Positions 17,060 through 28,000 of a DNA stretch of 64,000 nucleotides are shown piece after piece (the stretch's first letter is position 1; each line of letters starts with the position of its first letter). The position numbers and the translations under genes were made by a program. Location of the stretch: positions 1,116,001-1,180,000 of the forward strand of contig NZ_CP071870.1 in the NCBI RefSeq assembly GCF_017569205.1. The letters run 5' to 3'. The notes under the pieces are model-generated. The model worked only from the letters and a program-made list of their open reading frames with translations, was not told where the DNA came from and did no database searches. The DNA comes from Propioniciclava sp. MC1595. Lineage in GTDB: Bacteria > Actinomycetota > Actinomycetes > Propionibacteriales > Propionibacteriaceae.

Positions 17060-17911
17060 ATGGCCGGTTTGTTCGAACGCCTCAAGCTTGTCTTCAACGC
17101 CAAGGCCGACAAGGCGCTGGACAAGTTGGAGGATCCCCGCGAGACCCTCGACTACTCCTACCAGCGCCAGCTCGAGCTGCTGCAGAAGGTGCGTCGCGGC
17201 GTCGCCGACGTGGCCACCAGCCGCAAGCGGGTGGAGCTCCAGGCCAACCAGCTGGACGCCGAGATGAAGAAGCTGACGCTGTCGGCGTCCCGCGCCCTCG
17301 AGGTCAACCGCGAGGACCTGGCCCGCGAGGCGCTCACCCGCAAGTCCGGCCTCCAGGGCCAGCTCGACGACCTGATGGCCCAGCACGCGACCCTGCAGGG
17401 CGAGGAGGAGAAGCTCGTCCGGGCGTCCACCCGCCTGCAGGCCAAGGTCGACGCGTTCCGCACCCGCAAGGAGACCATCAAGGCCACCTACTCCGCCGCC
17501 GAGGCACAGACCCGCATCAACGAGGCCTTCACCGGCATCTCCGAGGAGATGGGCGACGTCGGCCTGGCGATCCAGCGGGCCGAGGACAAGACGGCCCAGA
17601 TGCAGGCCCGCGCCGGTGCCATCGACGAGCTGCTCGCCTCCGGCGCGCTGGAGGACCCCAGCGGCAGCTTCAAGGACGACATCACCCGTGAGCTCGACTC
17701 GCTGGCGTCCTCCTCCCAGGTCGAGAACGAGCTGGCCGCGCTGAAGGCGTCCATGGGCCAGCTGACCACCGGCGCCGCCCCGCAGGCCGCCCCGCAGCTG
17801 CCGTCGGCCCCGGCCGAGCCGGTGGACGCGGAGGTCGACGAGGTCGCACCCACCGCGGAGGCCCCCGAGGGCCACGCGCCCGAGCAGGGCAAGCCGGCCC
17901 AGGGGGTGTGA
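17060..17911 (+). CDS. pspA: PspA/IM30 (ESCRT-III-like) membrane-stress protein
   Basis: 283-residue coiled-coil protein of the PspA/Vipp1 family, which polymerises on damaged inner membrane. The N-terminal amphipathic start MAGLFERLKLVFNAKADKAL is followed by continuous heptads to about residue 220, then a Pro/Ala/Glu tail rather than a typical end. A TAGGCT -10-like box lies at about 17010, and GGAAGGA precedes the ATG at a long distance. It is followed after one base by pspAA and then by a kinase-like gene in an operon of three. Confidence 0.9.
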   Translation: MAGLFERLKLVFNAKADKALDKLEDPRETLDYSYQRQLELLQKVRRGVADVATSRKRVELQANQLDAEMKKLTLSASRALEVNREDLAREALTRKSGLQGQLDDLMAQHATLQGEEEKLVRASTRLQAKVDAFRTRKETIKATYSAAEAQTRINEAFTGISEEMGDVGLAIQRAEDKTAQMQARAGAIDELLASGALEDPSGSFKDDITRELDSLASSSQVENELAALKASMGQLTTGAAPQAAPQLPSAPAEPVDAEVDEVAPTAEAPEGHAPEQGKPAQGV

Positions 17912-17912
17912 C

Positions 17913-18203
17913 GTGATCGTCCGCATCCTCGGTGAGGGCCAGTACCGGCTCGAGGACGCCGAGCTCGACATCCTCAACGCGCTGGACGACGACGTCGAGG
18001 CCGCGGCGGTCGCTGGCGACGAGGAGTGGCTCAAGCGGGCCCTCGAGCGCCTGCTGGCCGAGGTCCGCAGCCAGGGCGTCGTCCTCGACGACGACCTCCT
18101 GATCGACTCCGACCTGATCCTGCCCGACGCCGACGCCGGCGTGGAGCAGGTGCGGGAGTGGATCGGCCGCAGCGACGAGCACTCGGGGCTGATCCCGGAG
18201 TGA
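17913..18203 (+). CDS. pspAA: PspA-associated protein PspAA
   Basis: 96-residue small acidic protein beginning MIVRILGEGQYRL, the hallmark of PspA-associated PspAA, which works with PspA in membrane-stress responses. GTG start two bases after the pspA stop codon. It ends in a GTGA overlap with the next gene. An acidic DDDLLIDSD segment lies at about 61-69. Confidence 0.85.
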   Translation: MIVRILGEGQYRLEDAELDILNALDDDVEAAAVAGDEEWLKRALERLLAEVRSQGVVLDDDLLIDSDLILPDADAGVEQVREWIGRSDEHSGLIPE

Positions 18204-19222
18204 GGGTCGTCGTCTGCACCGACCGCATCGGGGCCCTCGCGTCAGCCGACGCGGGGGCCGCGCTCGGTCGTGCCTTCGTCGCCGCCCGTCCGGGCACGCA
18301 GGTGGCCGTCGTGCCGATCGCGTCCGGCGGGCCCGACCTGGCGCTCGCGCTGGCCGCGCTGGGCGACGCGTCGCCCGTCGTGCGCGACCCCGGCGCCGCC
18401 CACGGCCACGTCCACCACGACCACGTCCACGGCGACGAGGAGCCGACCGGCGTCGACCCGCACTCCACCTCGGTGGGGGTGGGGCGCGCGCTGGCCGAGG
18501 CGCTGGCGTCCGGGCCGGAGCGGGTGGTGGTCGACCTGACCGGGCTGGTCACCCACGACGGCGGGGCCGGCATCCTCGCCGCGCTGGGCGCGGTGGCCGA
18601 CGTGCCGCTGGACGCCGGGGCGGGTGCCCTGGGCGGCCTCACCACCCTCGACCTCGCGCCCGCCCGCGCGCGCGTGGGAGGGACGGAGCTCGTCGCGGTC
18701 GTCGACCCGTCCGAGCTGCAGGACATGCTGCTCGGCCTGCGCGGGCTCACCTCCCGCCGCGGTCGCGCCGCCGGGACGGACCCGGCCCTCATGCTGGCCA
18801 CCGACGCCGCCCTCGGCACCCTCGCGGGCGCGCTCGGCCAACCGGACGCCCCGGGCCTGGGCGCCGCCGGTGGTGCCGTCCTCGCCCTGACGGCGCTCGG
18901 TGCCACCGTGATGTCCGGTCCGTCGCTCTGCTCGGCGGTCGCCGGGCTGGAGCGCACGGCGTCCCTCGCCGACGTGCTGGTCACCGGGGCCGACCACGTG
19001 GACTTCGCCTCGCGTGGCGGGGACGTCGTGCCCGAGGTCGCGGCGCTGGGGGAGCGGACCATGCGGCCCGTCGTCGTGGTGGCCCGCGAGGTCGACATCT
19101 CCGGTCGGGAACTGCGCACGTTCGGGGTCGAGGTCGCCTACGCGGTCGGGGGCGGGGCCGACCTCGGCTCGGCCGAGCTGACCCGCCGCGCGGCGGGCGT
19201 GGCGTCCAGCTGGACGTGGTGA
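18200..19222 (+). CDS. Degenerate glycerate kinase-like protein
   Basis: 340-residue protein with the glycerate kinase fold pattern and the chromosomal position of Rv2205c (recalled). The usual substrate motifs are altered: the DGGEGT block reads SGGPDL near residue 46, and TGEG reads TGAD near 262. A His-rich insertion, HGHVHHDHVHGDE, lies at about 72-84 and could bind metal. GTG start inside the pspAA stop (GTGA), so it is the third gene of the psp operon. Catalysis of glycerate phosphorylation is doubtful. Confidence 0.7.
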   Translation: MRVVVCTDRIGALASADAGAALGRAFVAARPGTQVAVVPIASGGPDLALALAALGDASPVVRDPGAAHGHVHHDHVHGDEEPTGVDPHSTSVGVGRALAEALASGPERVVVDLTGLVTHDGGAGILAALGAVADVPLDAGAGALGGLTTLDLAPARARVGGTELVAVVDPSELQDMLLGLRGLTSRRGRAAGTDPALMLATDAALGTLAGALGQPDAPGLGAAGGAVLALTALGATVMSGPSLCSAVAGLERTASLADVLVTGADHVDFASRGGDVVPEVAALGERTMRPVVVVAREVDISGRELRTFGVEVAYAVGGGADLGSAELTRRAAGVASSWTW

Positions 19223-19334
19223 CCCTTCGCCTGTTCCGGCTCGTGACCTAAGCTGTTCCCAGCAGCGCGTCGGAATACGCCGCCCCCGCTGCGGCGTTGG
19301 AACGGCACCAAGACTCACCCGGAGGAACCAACTC

Positions 19335-19691
19335 ATGAGCGTTGACACCCAGACCGAGGCCCTGGCCGACGGCATCATCCTGACCGAGGGCGCGGCCAAG
19401 AAGGTCTCCGACCTCGCGGCCAGCGAGGGCGAGGAGGGCCTGGCCCTGCGCATCTCCGTGGCCCCCGGCGGCTGCTCGGGCCTGCGCTACCAGCTGGCCC
19501 TCGACGACCGCGAGCTCGACGGCGACGTCGAGAAGGAGTGGTACGGCGTCAAGGTCGTCACCGACCGCATGAGCGCCCCCTACCTGGCCGGCGCCACGAT
19601 CGACTTCGTGGACACCATCCAGCAGCAGGGCTTCACCATCGACAACCCGAACGCCGGTGGCTCCTGCGCCTGTGGGGACAGCTTCCACTGA
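19335..19691 (+). CDS. erpA: A-type Fe-S carrier / insertion protein
   Basis: 118-residue A-type carrier that holds and delivers Fe-S clusters to apoproteins. The three conserved cysteines are C47 (GGCSG), C111 and C113 (CACG). ATG with GGAGGAA ten bases upstream. The 112-base leader holds a TAAGCT -10-like box (about 19249-19254) and a small hairpin ACGCCGC/GCGGCGT (19277-19297). Likely clients in this window include LipA and the Rieske protein, by general role. Confidence 0.92.
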   Translation: MSVDTQTEALADGIILTEGAAKKVSDLAASEGEEGLALRISVAPGGCSGLRYQLALDDRELDGDVEKEWYGVKVVTDRMSAPYLAGATIDFVDTIQQQGFTIDNPNAGGSCACGDSFH

Positions 19692-19697
19692 TCGGTG

Positions 19698-19783
19698 CCG
19701 TGACCCTCAGGTCACGGTTGGGACACGTTCGTCCCACGCTTCGACATCCCGTCGCTTCGCAAGAGGCGACGGGATGCTTGTTT
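19698..19783 (+). terminator. Terminator after erpA
   Basis: Hairpin CCGTGACC-ctca-GGTCACGG at 19698-19717. A stronger 11-bp stem CATCCCGTCGC/GCGACGGGATG (19745-19755/19766-19776) follows, with CTTGTTT after it. The ctaC -10-like TAGTCT begins at 19788, directly behind. Confidence 0.75.
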
Positions 19784-19870
19784 GGGTTAGTCTGACGCCG
19801 AGCATCGACAGCTCGACCGGGTGCTGCCCTCACGTGGCGCCCGGTCGGACAAGCATCGGAAGGGTGTGAC

Positions 19871-20719
19871 GTGGCTTCGTACCGAACGTCCAGGGCCGCA
19901 CGACGCATCGCTGGTGCCACCGCCGCCATCGTGGGCGCCGTGGCACTCAGTGGTTGTACCCAGGCAACCATGGAGCAGTGGGGCAGGTGGGGCCTGCCAG
20001 AGGCGGCCAGTGACCGCGCCCCCTTCATCGGGAACCTCTGGAACGGTGCGTGGATCGCCTCGATGGTGATCGGCGTCATCGTGTGGGCCCTCATCGGGTG
20101 GGCGGTCTTCCGCTACCGCCGCCGCAGCGATGACGAGGTGCCCCGCCAGATCAAGTACAACCTCCCGATGGAGATCATGTACACGCTGGTGCCGTTCCTG
20201 ATCATCGGCGTGCTGTTCTACTTCACCGTCCAGGCCCAGAACGGCGTTCTGGCCAAGGAGAGCGACGACGCGGTCCACAAGGTCGACGTCATCGGCCAGA
20301 AGTGGTCGTGGAGCTTCAGCTACAAGGAGGCGGACAACCCCGCCGTCGGCGTCGACGCGCACACCGTCGGCACCCTGGAGGAGATCCCGACGCTGGTCAT
20401 GCCGCTCAACGAGCCGGTGCGCTTCAAGCTCGACTCCGCTGACGTCATCCACTCGTTCTGGATCCCCGACTTCTACTTCAAGCTCGACGTGATCCCGGGT
20501 CGCACCAACTCGTTCGACGTCACCGCGACCAAGGAGGGCACGTTCCTCGGCAAGTGCGCCGAGCTCTGCGGCACCTACCACGCGGCCATGGTGTTCTACG
20601 TCGAGGTCGTGCCCGTCGAGGAGTACAACGCGCGGATCAAGGAGCTGGCCGAGACCGGTCAGGACACCGCGCCGATCATTCCGCAGTTCCCCCAGACCGG
20701 GCCGAAGACGGAGGGCTGA
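19871..20719 (+). CDS. ctaC: Cytochrome c oxidase subunit II (aa3)
   Basis: 282-residue lipoprotein subunit carrying the dinuclear CuA centre that accepts electrons from cytochrome c of the bc1 partner. Signal peptide with lipobox LSGC (Cys29), two transmembrane helices at about 55-75 and 95-118, then the extracytoplasmic cupredoxin domain with [12 protein letters not shown], which supplies the CuA ligands; an earlier His is in VIHSFW. GTG start. It opens the ctaC-ctaD-ctaF operon. Confidence 0.96.
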   Translation: MASYRTSRAARRIAGATAAIVGAVALSGCTQATMEQWGRWGLPEAASDRAPFIGNLWNGAWIASMVIGVIVWALIGWAVFRYRRRSDDEVPRQIKYNLPMEIMYTLVPFLIIGVLFYFTVQAQNGVLAKESDDAVHKVDVIGQKWSWSFSYKEADNPAVGVDAHTVGTLEEIPTLVMPLNEPVRFKLDSADVIHSFWIPDFYFKLDVIPGRTNSFDVTATKEGTFLGKCAELCGTYHAAMVFYVEVVPVEEYNARIKELAETGQDTAPIIPQFPQTGPKTEG

Positions 20720-20723
20720 TCCC

Positions 20724-22448
20724 ATGACCACCACTGCACGCGTTGACGCGACCGCCGTCCGCCCGGCCCGCAAGGAGAACCTGGGCGCGATCTTCTGGTC
20801 GTGGATGACCACGACCGACCACAAGGTCATCGCCAAGCTGTACATCTGGACGGCGCTGTTCTTCTTCGCCTTCGGTGGCCTGCTCGCGCTGGCCATCCGT
20901 GCCGAGCTGGCGTTCCCGGGTCTGCAGTACCTGCACTACGAGACCTTCAACCAGTTCTTCACCATGCACGGCACGATCATGCTGCTGATGTTCGCGACGC
21001 CGATGTTCGCCGCGTTCGCCAACGCACTCATGCCGCTGCACATCGGCGCCCCCGACGTGTCGTTCCCGCGCCTGAACATGTTCAGCTACTGGCTGTACGT
21101 CGGCGGCTCGGTGCTCGCCTGCGCCGGCTTCCTCAGCCCCGACGGCGCCGCCTCCTTCGGGTGGTTCGCGTACGTCCCGCTGTCGGACGCCGTGCACTCC
21201 CCGGGTGTCGGTGGCGACCTGTGGCTGGTCGGCCTCTACCTGCTGGGCCTGTCCTCGATCCTGGGTGCCGTGAACTTCATCACGACCATCGTGACGATGC
21301 GCGCCCCCGGCATGACGATGTTCCGCATGTCGATGTTCACCTGGAACATCCTCGTCACGTCCATCCTGATCCTGGTCGTCTTCCCGGTGCTGGCCGCCGG
21401 CCTGCTGGTGCTGCTGTCCGACCGCGTGCTCGGCACCCACATCCTCGACGCCGCCACCGGTGGCGCCATGCTGTGGCAGCACCTGTTCTGGTTCTTCGGC
21501 CACCCCGAGGTCTACGTCCTCGCGCTGCCGTTCTTCGGCATCATCACCGAGATCATCCCCGTGTTCAGCCGCAAGCCGATCTTCGGCTACATCGGCCTGG
21601 TCGGCGCCACGCTGGCCATCGGTGCCCTGTCGATCTCCGTGTGGGCGCACCACATGTACGTGACCGGCGCGGTCAACCTGCCGTTCTTCTCGTTCATGAC
21701 CTTCATGATCGCCGTCCCGACGGGCGTGAAGTTCTTCAACTGGATCGGCACGATGTGGAACGGCTCGGTCAGGCTCGACAGCCCGATGCTGTGGGCCGTC
21801 GGCTTCCTGACCACGTTCCTCTTCGGTGGCCTGACGGGCGTCATCCTCGCCTCCCCGCCGCTGGACTTCCAGGTGTCCGACACCTACTTCGTGGTCGCGC
21901 ACTTCCACTACGTGCTGTTCGGCACCGTCGTGTTCTCGATGTTCGCCGGCTTCTACTTCTGGTGGCCGAAGTGGTACGGCTACATGCTGGACGAGAAGCT
22001 CGCCAAGCTGCACTTCTGGCTCGTGTTCGCCGGCTTCCACCTGACCTTCCTCGTGCAGCACTGGCTGGGCATCGAGGGCATGCAGCGTCGTATCGCCGAC
22101 TACCTCCCGGGTGAGGACTTCACCTTCCTCAACCAGGTCTCGACCGTCGGTTCGTTCCTGCTGGGCATCTCGATGCTGCCGTTCCTGTGGAACGTCTACA
22201 AGAGCCACAAGAACGCCCCGCGCGTGACGGTGGACGACCCGTGGGGTTGGGGACGCTCGCTGGAGTGGGCGACCTCCTGCCCGCCGCCGCGGCACAACTT
22301 CACCAAGCTGCCGCGCATCCGCAGCGAGGCTCCCGCCTTCGACCTGCACCACCCTGAGATCTCCGGCATGGGCCCGCACCCGGTCAACCCGCTGCAGGAG
22401 GCCATCGTCGCCGAGGAGTCCGAGGCCAACGAGGAGAACGCCCGATGA
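20724..22448 (+). CDS. ctaD: Cytochrome c oxidase subunit I (aa3)
   Basis: 574-residue, 12-helix catalytic subunit with heme a and the heme a3-CuB site; reduces oxygen to water and pumps protons. Visible: heme-a His in TMHGTIMLL; the CuB His/Tyr loop [14 protein letters not shown]; the His pair in WAHHMY; the K-channel region; and HFHYVLFG near the C terminus with the heme ligands. Four bases follow the ctaC stop. It overlaps ctaF by four bases (ATGA). Confidence 0.98.
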   Translation: MTTTARVDATAVRPARKENLGAIFWSWMTTTDHKVIAKLYIWTALFFFAFGGLLALAIRAELAFPGLQYLHYETFNQFFTMHGTIMLLMFATPMFAAFANALMPLHIGAPDVSFPRLNMFSYWLYVGGSVLACAGFLSPDGAASFGWFAYVPLSDAVHSPGVGGDLWLVGLYLLGLSSILGAVNFITTIVTMRAPGMTMFRMSMFTWNILVTSILILVVFPVLAAGLLVLLSDRVLGTHILDAATGGAMLWQHLFWFFGHPEVYVLALPFFGIITEIIPVFSRKPIFGYIGLVGATLAIGALSISVWAHHMYVTGAVNLPFFSFMTFMIAVPTGVKFFNWIGTMWNGSVRLDSPMLWAVGFLTTFLFGGLTGVILASPPLDFQVSDTYFVVAHFHYVLFGTVVFSMFAGFYFWWPKWYGYMLDEKLAKLHFWLVFAGFHLTFLVQHWLGIEGMQRRIADYLPGEDFTFLNQVSTVGSFLLGISMLPFLWNVYKSHKNAPRVTVDDPWGWGRSLEWATSCPPPRHNFTKLPRIRSEAPAFDLHHPEISGMGPHPVNPLQEAIVAEESEANEENAR

Positions 22449-22861
22449 AGACCGAAGCGAAGCTCTTCCTGTTCCTGGTCATCTTCTTCGCGATCGTGGC
22501 ACCGGTGTACGCCTTCATGACGTGGGACTCGGTGGCCGGTCACCCCGAGCCGATCGGCACGACGGTCCTGATCCTGACGCTGCTGTTCTCGGCGATGGTC
22601 TGGGGCCTGCTCTTCCTGACCGGCCGCTCCACGGGGCCCCGCCCCGAGGACCGCGCCGACAGCGAGATCATCGAGGGCGCCGGTGCGCTGGGCTTCTTCC
22701 CGCCCACCTCGATCGTCCCCTTCTGGTCGACCGTGGCCATCATGGTCATCCTGCTGGGCCCGGTGTTCGGCTGGTGGCTGACCCTGCTGGGCATCGGCAT
22801 CGGCATCTGGGTCGTCTGCGGCTGGGCGTACGAGTTCTACGTCGGCGACTACAAGCACTGA
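22445..22861 (+). CDS. ctaF: Cytochrome c oxidase subunit IV (actinobacterial)
   Basis: 138-residue, four-helix small subunit typical of actinobacterial aa3 oxidase in the bc1-aa3 supercomplex. Helices at about 5-24, 38-58, 88-105 and 108-130. Translationally coupled to ctaD. The operon ends at the strong terminator just downstream. Confidence 0.93.
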   Translation: MKTEAKLFLFLVIFFAIVAPVYAFMTWDSVAGHPEPIGTTVLILTLLFSAMVWGLLFLTGRSTGPRPEDRADSEIIEGAGALGFFPPTSIVPFWSTVAIMVILLGPVFGWWLTLLGIGIGIWVVCGWAYEFYVGDYKH

Positions 22862-22880
22862 GCCACCCGGCTCGCAAGAC

Positions 22881-22920
22881 GCCTCAGGCGGCCCTCAGGG
22901 GCCGCCTGAGGCGTTTCTGT
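22881..22920 (+). terminator. Intrinsic terminator of the ctaCDF operon
   Basis: Perfect 13-bp GC-rich stem (22881-22893/22900-22912), 6-base loop, followed by GTTTCTGT. Confidence 0.88.
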
Positions 22921-22940
22921 GTGGAACCGGGCCGGAAGGT

Positions 22941-23008
22941 CGACACTCACCCTCCCGACGCCTGAGGGGCCGAATCTGGCCTCTGGCGTGTCAGGAGGGT
23001 GAGTGTCG
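22941..23008. terminator. 68-base extended hairpin between convergent ctaF and guaB1
   Basis: Perfect 15-bp outer arms CGACACTCACCCTCC (22941-22955) and complement (22994-23008). The interior also pairs well (GGGGCC/GGCCTC region), so the whole 68 bases can fold as one imperfect stem. Probably terminates guaB1; same architecture as the elements at 4141 and 6445. Confidence 0.5.
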
Positions 23009-23031
23009 AGACGGGTCGGGTCGGGCGGGGG

Positions 23032-24498
<1,467 letters not shown>

Positions 24499-25170
24499 CT
24501 ACCGACGCCACACCCACGGCGTGGTGGTGCCCACCGCGACGAGGCCCGCCCGCTCCAGGATCGGCCGGGAGGTCGGCAGGCAGTCGCTGTGCAGCAGCCG
24601 GACGCCGTGGGCCCGGGCATACCGCGCGCGGGCGGCCGTGAGTGCCCGGTAGACGCCCCGATGCCGCCACGCGGGGTCCACGGCCCCTCCCCAGAGCCCG
24701 GCGAAGGGGGTCCCGGGCACGACCTCCAGCCGTCCGGTCCCGACGAGGACGCCGTCGGCCTCGGCGAGCCACAGCGTGGTGTCCCCGTCGGCACCCGCGC
24801 GCCGGACCGTGACCGGCCCCGCGGACTCGCCGAGGGCGAGGTCGACGGGCCCGACCATGAGGGTCTCCTCCGGGCCGGGCACCAGGCCGTGCGCGCGCAG
24901 CAGGGGAGCGAGCCCGGGCAGGTCGTGGCCCCTGGTCTTCCACTCGAACTCGACCACGTCGGTGGCCGCGAAGTGGGCGATCGTGCGGGCCACCAGGGCA
25001 GGCAGGTCGGCCCCTGGCGCCAGGCGCCGATGGGTGACGAAGCCGGTGTCGCTGAAGCGCCCGCGGCAGAGGGGGCCGTCGGTGGCGACGTCCGTCGCCC
25101 CGGCGAGCTCGACCGGCCCGCGCAGGTGCTCGTCGTAGGCACCCAGGAGGGTGGCGGCGTCCTGTCCCAC
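24499..25170 (-). CDS. GNAT-family N-acetyltransferase
   Basis: 223-residue protein with a GNAT domain in the C-terminal half: acetyl-CoA site AGLWGGAVDPAWRHRGVYRAL (a variant of V-x-P-x-xR-x-x-G) at about 154-174, then LERAGLVAVGTTTPWVW at the end. The N-terminal half resembles a degenerate second GNAT fold. GTG start, seven bases after TAGCCT (25178-25183). Its stop is ten bases before the guaB1 start, so guaB1 has its promoter within this gene's end. Substrate unknown. Confidence 0.75.
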   Translation of the reverse strand: MGQDAATLLGAYDEHLRGPVELAGATDVATDGPLCRGRFSDTGFVTHRRLAPGADLPALVARTIAHFAATDVVEFEWKTRGHDLPGLAPLLRAHGLVPGPEETLMVGPVDLALGESAGPVTVRRAGADGDTTLWLAEADGVLVGTGRLEVVPGTPFAGLWGGAVDPAWRHRGVYRALTAARARYARAHGVRLLHSDCLPTSRPILERAGLVAVGTTTPWVWRR

Positions 25171-25198
25171 GGGGGTCAGGCTAGTGGGCCCGGAACGG

Positions 25199-25232
25199 CG
25201 AAGGGCCCCCTCCCGTGGGAGAGGGCCCTTCG
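25199..25232 (-). terminator. Intrinsic terminator of the ctaE-qcr operon
   Basis: Stem CGAAGGGCCC/GGGCCCTTCG (25199-25208/25223-25232) with inner CTCCC/GGGAG pairing, 12 bases after the qcrB stop. Confidence 0.8.
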
Positions 25233-25244
25233 TGGTCAGGCCAC

Positions 25245-26927
25245 TCAGTGGAGCTGCTTGGGCTCGTCCTCGTGGTGGTGGGAGGCGGCGATCTCGTCAC
25301 GCGTGGGCTTGACGATGTCGTCACCGGTGTACCAGGCGGACAGGCGGGCGCGGAGGCCGCTGACCTTGTTCGGGTCGCTGGTCTTGACGCCGTGCTCGTC
25401 GTGGGACGGGGTCTCCTCCAGCGGCGGGTACTGCCGGTGCTGGGTGAGCGTGAACGCCTCGTCGTCGGAGATCGGCACGTGCGGCTCGGAGTAGCCGCCG
25501 GCCGGGCTCCGGACGATGATGCCGGACTCGGACCCGTGGAGGACGCGCTCACGGTCGGCGCGCTGCAGCGACAGGCACAGGCGCTTGGTGATGATGAACG
25601 CGATCACGGGGCCGACGAAGACCGCAACGCGGAGGAAGTAGGTCACGGCATTCAGCGAGACGTTGAACTGCGTCGCGATGATGTCGTTGCCACCGCCAGC
25701 CCACATGAGGCCGTAGAAGGTCATGCCGGCCACGCCGAGCGCGGTGCGCGTGGGCGCGTTGCGCGGGCGGTCGAGGATGTGGTGCGGGCGCTTGTCGCCG
25801 GTCAGCCACGCCTCGACGAAGGGCCACACCGCGAGGGCGGTGTAGAAGATGCCCATCAGGACGGCGAACGGCAGGAAGATGTTCCAGGACCACGTGGTGC
25901 CCCCCCAGTGCGACTCCCAGCCCGGCATGATGCGGACCGCGCCCTCGACCCAGCCCATGTACCAGTCGGGCTGCGAGCCGGCGGTGACCTGGGCGGGGTT
26001 GTACGGGCCGTAGAGCCAGACCTGGTTGATCGACATCGTGGCGCCCATGAGGATCAGCACGCCGAACACGATGAAGAAGAAGCCGCCGGCCTTGGCCATG
26101 TAGACGGGGAACAGCGGGTAGCCGACCACGTTGTTCTCGGTGCGGCCGGGGCCGGGGAACTGGGTGTGCTTGTGGTACACGACCAGCGCCATGTGCGCCG
26201 AGATCAGGCCGAGGAGGATCGCCGGCAGCAGCAGGATGTGCGCCATGTAGAAGCGGGCGATGATCATGTCGCCGGGGTACTCGCCACCGAAGACGAAGAA
26301 CTCGATCCAGGTGCCCACCAGCGGGATGGAGCGGATCGCGCCGTCGGTGAACCGGAGGCCGGTGCCGGACAGCAGGTCGTCGGGCAGGGAGTAACCGGTC
26401 ATGCCGGCGATCATGCCGAGGCTGAGCAGGACGACACCGATGAGCCAGTTGAGCTCACGCGGCTTGCGGAACGCACCGGTGAAGAACACGCGGAGCATGT
26501 GCGCGGTCATGGCGGCCATGAAGAGGATGGCGCCCCAGTGGTGGATCTGGCGGACCAGCATGCCACCGCGGACGTCGAAGCTGATCTGCAGCGTCGACTC
26601 GAACGCCTGGCTCATGTGCAGGCCGCGCATGAGCTCGTAGCTGCCCTGGTACTCGATCTCGGCCATCGACGGACGGAACCAGATCGTCAGGAAGATGCCC
26701 GTGAGCAGCAGGACGATGAAGCTGTACAGGGCGATCTCGCCCAGCAGGAACGACCAGTGGTCGGGGAAGACCTTGCGCAGCGCGGCCTTGCCGAGCTTGG
26801 CCAGGCCGATGCGCTCGTCGAGCCACGTGGCCGGGGCGGGCATGGTCTTGAGGGCGCCACCCTGGTCGGGGGTACGGGTCTGGAGGACCTCGCCCTCCGC
26901 TGCGATGCCAGTGGGCTTGGCCATCAC
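25245..26927 (-). CDS. qcrB: Cytochrome bc1 subunit b
   Basis: 560-residue menaquinol-oxidising b subunit with eight core helices and two b hemes; passes electrons to the Rieske protein and cytochrome cc. Heme His pairs lie in IHHWGAILFMAAMTAHMLR and the helix with AHILLLPAILLGLISAHMALV. The Qo-site motif is PVYMAKAGGF-like rather than PEWY (GSQPDWYMGW is the PDWY variant usual in actinobacteria). An extended hydrophilic C terminus of about 100 residues follows, characteristic of the group. Overlaps qcrA by four bases. Confidence 0.96.
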   Translation of the reverse strand: MMAKPTGIAAEGEVLQTRTPDQGGALKTMPAPATWLDERIGLAKLGKAALRKVFPDHWSFLLGEIALYSFIVLLLTGIFLTIWFRPSMAEIEYQGSYELMRGLHMSQAFESTLQISFDVRGGMLVRQIHHWGAILFMAAMTAHMLRVFFTGAFRKPRELNWLIGVVLLSLGMIAGMTGYSLPDDLLSGTGLRFTDGAIRSIPLVGTWIEFFVFGGEYPGDMIIARFYMAHILLLPAILLGLISAHMALVVYHKHTQFPGPGRTENNVVGYPLFPVYMAKAGGFFFIVFGVLILMGATMSINQVWLYGPYNPAQVTAGSQPDWYMGWVEGAVRIMPGWESHWGGTTWSWNIFLPFAVLMGIFYTALAVWPFVEAWLTGDKRPHHILDRPRNAPTRTALGVAGMTFYGLMWAGGGNDIIATQFNVSLNAVTYFLRVAVFVGPVIAFIITKRLCLSLQRADRERVLHGSESGIIVRSPAGGYSEPHVPISDDEAFTLTQHRQYPPLEETPSHDEHGVKTSDPNKVSGLRARLSAWYTGDDIVKPTRDEIAASHHHEDEPKQLH

Positions 26928-28000
26928 TCGTCACCGTCCTTGTAGTCGTTGCGCGAGTCGCGCTCGAAGTAGCTGGGGCCGACCGGCACCGTGAAGTCGC
27001 TCTGGGCGACGAGGTAACCCTCGGCGTCCACCTTCAGCGGCAGCTGGGGCAACGCGCGGGCGGCGGGGCCGAAGACCACGACGCCGGAGTTGCCCAGGTC
27101 GAACGTCGACTGGTGGCAGGGGCACAGCAGGTGGTGCGTCTGCTGCTCCCACAGCGAGATCGGGCAACCGACGTGGGTGCAGATCTTGCTGTAGGCCAGG
27201 ATGCCGCCGACGTGCCAGTCCTTGCGGGACTCGGGGATCTTGATCGTGTTCGGGTCCATGCGGACCACGACCAGCGGCGTCTTGGACTTCATGTTCATGT
27301 AGTCCTTGCCGTGCAGGTCCCAGAGGTTCTCGGGCTCGGCGTTGACCAGCTGGCCGATCTCGATGTCGGAGGCCTTCAGGGGCAGGCGGTTGGCGTCGTT
27401 GACGACGCGGACGCCGTCGGCCCAGACGGTCTTCTCGATGGTCTCGCGGCGGACGGCCGCGGTCGGCCAGGGACCGAGGTCGGCCAGCGTCACCAGCGCC
27501 GGCACGGCGAGGATGCCGAGCGCGCCGCCGAGCGAGGTGACCAGCAGGCCACGGCGATGGACGCCCGCGTCGGCGATGCCCGCGTTGAGCTTCTCGACGA
27601 ACGCGTCCTTCTCTTCGTCGGTGGACGCGGCGGCGTGCCGTTCCTCCGCGATCTCGGTGTCGTTCATCAACTGGCGCGACCAGTGGATGGCGCCGACACC
27701 GATGAGCAGGACGGCGAGGCCGCCCGTGAGGCCGAGCAGCAAGGTGTGCACGTGCCAGTTGACGCCCAGGAGGTTGGCCGTCGCGTGGCGCGGGACCGCG
27801 AAGTAGATCACCACGAAGGCGATCGCCAGCAGCGGGACCAGCCCGAAGATGCCCACGACCTGCTTGTAGGCGCGGTCGGCGGCCTTCGCGTCGACGTCGG
27901 TGTAACGCTCGGCGTGGTGCTCGATGCCCGGGTTGGGGATCGGGTGCAGCAGGGCGTCGTCCTCGGTCGTGGCGAGGGAAGTGGAGTGTTCAGGCGTCAT
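26924..28000 (-). CDS. qcrA: Rieske iron-sulfur subunit of bc1 complex
   Basis: 358-residue Rieske protein with three N-terminal transmembrane helices (actinobacterial form; hydrophobic stretches at about 48-70, 84-105 and 148-172). The soluble head has the 2Fe-2S motifs CTHVGC and CPCHQS, with Cys ligands in the first position of each and His partners. It takes electrons from menaquinol at the Qo site and hands them to QcrC. ATGA overlaps on both sides couple it to qcrC and qcrB. Confidence 0.96.
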   Translation of the reverse strand: MTPEHSTSLATTEDDALLHPIPNPGIEHHAERYTDVDAKAADRAYKQVVGIFGLVPLLAIAFVVIYFAVPRHATANLLGVNWHVHTLLLGLTGGLAVLLIGVGAIHWSRQLMNDTEIAEERHAAASTDEEKDAFVEKLNAGIADAGVHRRGLLVTSLGGALGILAVPALVTLADLGPWPTAAVRRETIEKTVWADGVRVVNDANRLPLKASDIEIGQLVNAEPENLWDLHGKDYMNMKSKTPLVVVRMDPNTIKIPESRKDWHVGGILAYSKICTHVGCPISLWEQQTHHLLCPCHQSTFDLGNSGVVVFGPAARALPQLPLKVDAEGYLVAQSDFTVPVGPSYFERDSRNDYKDGDE

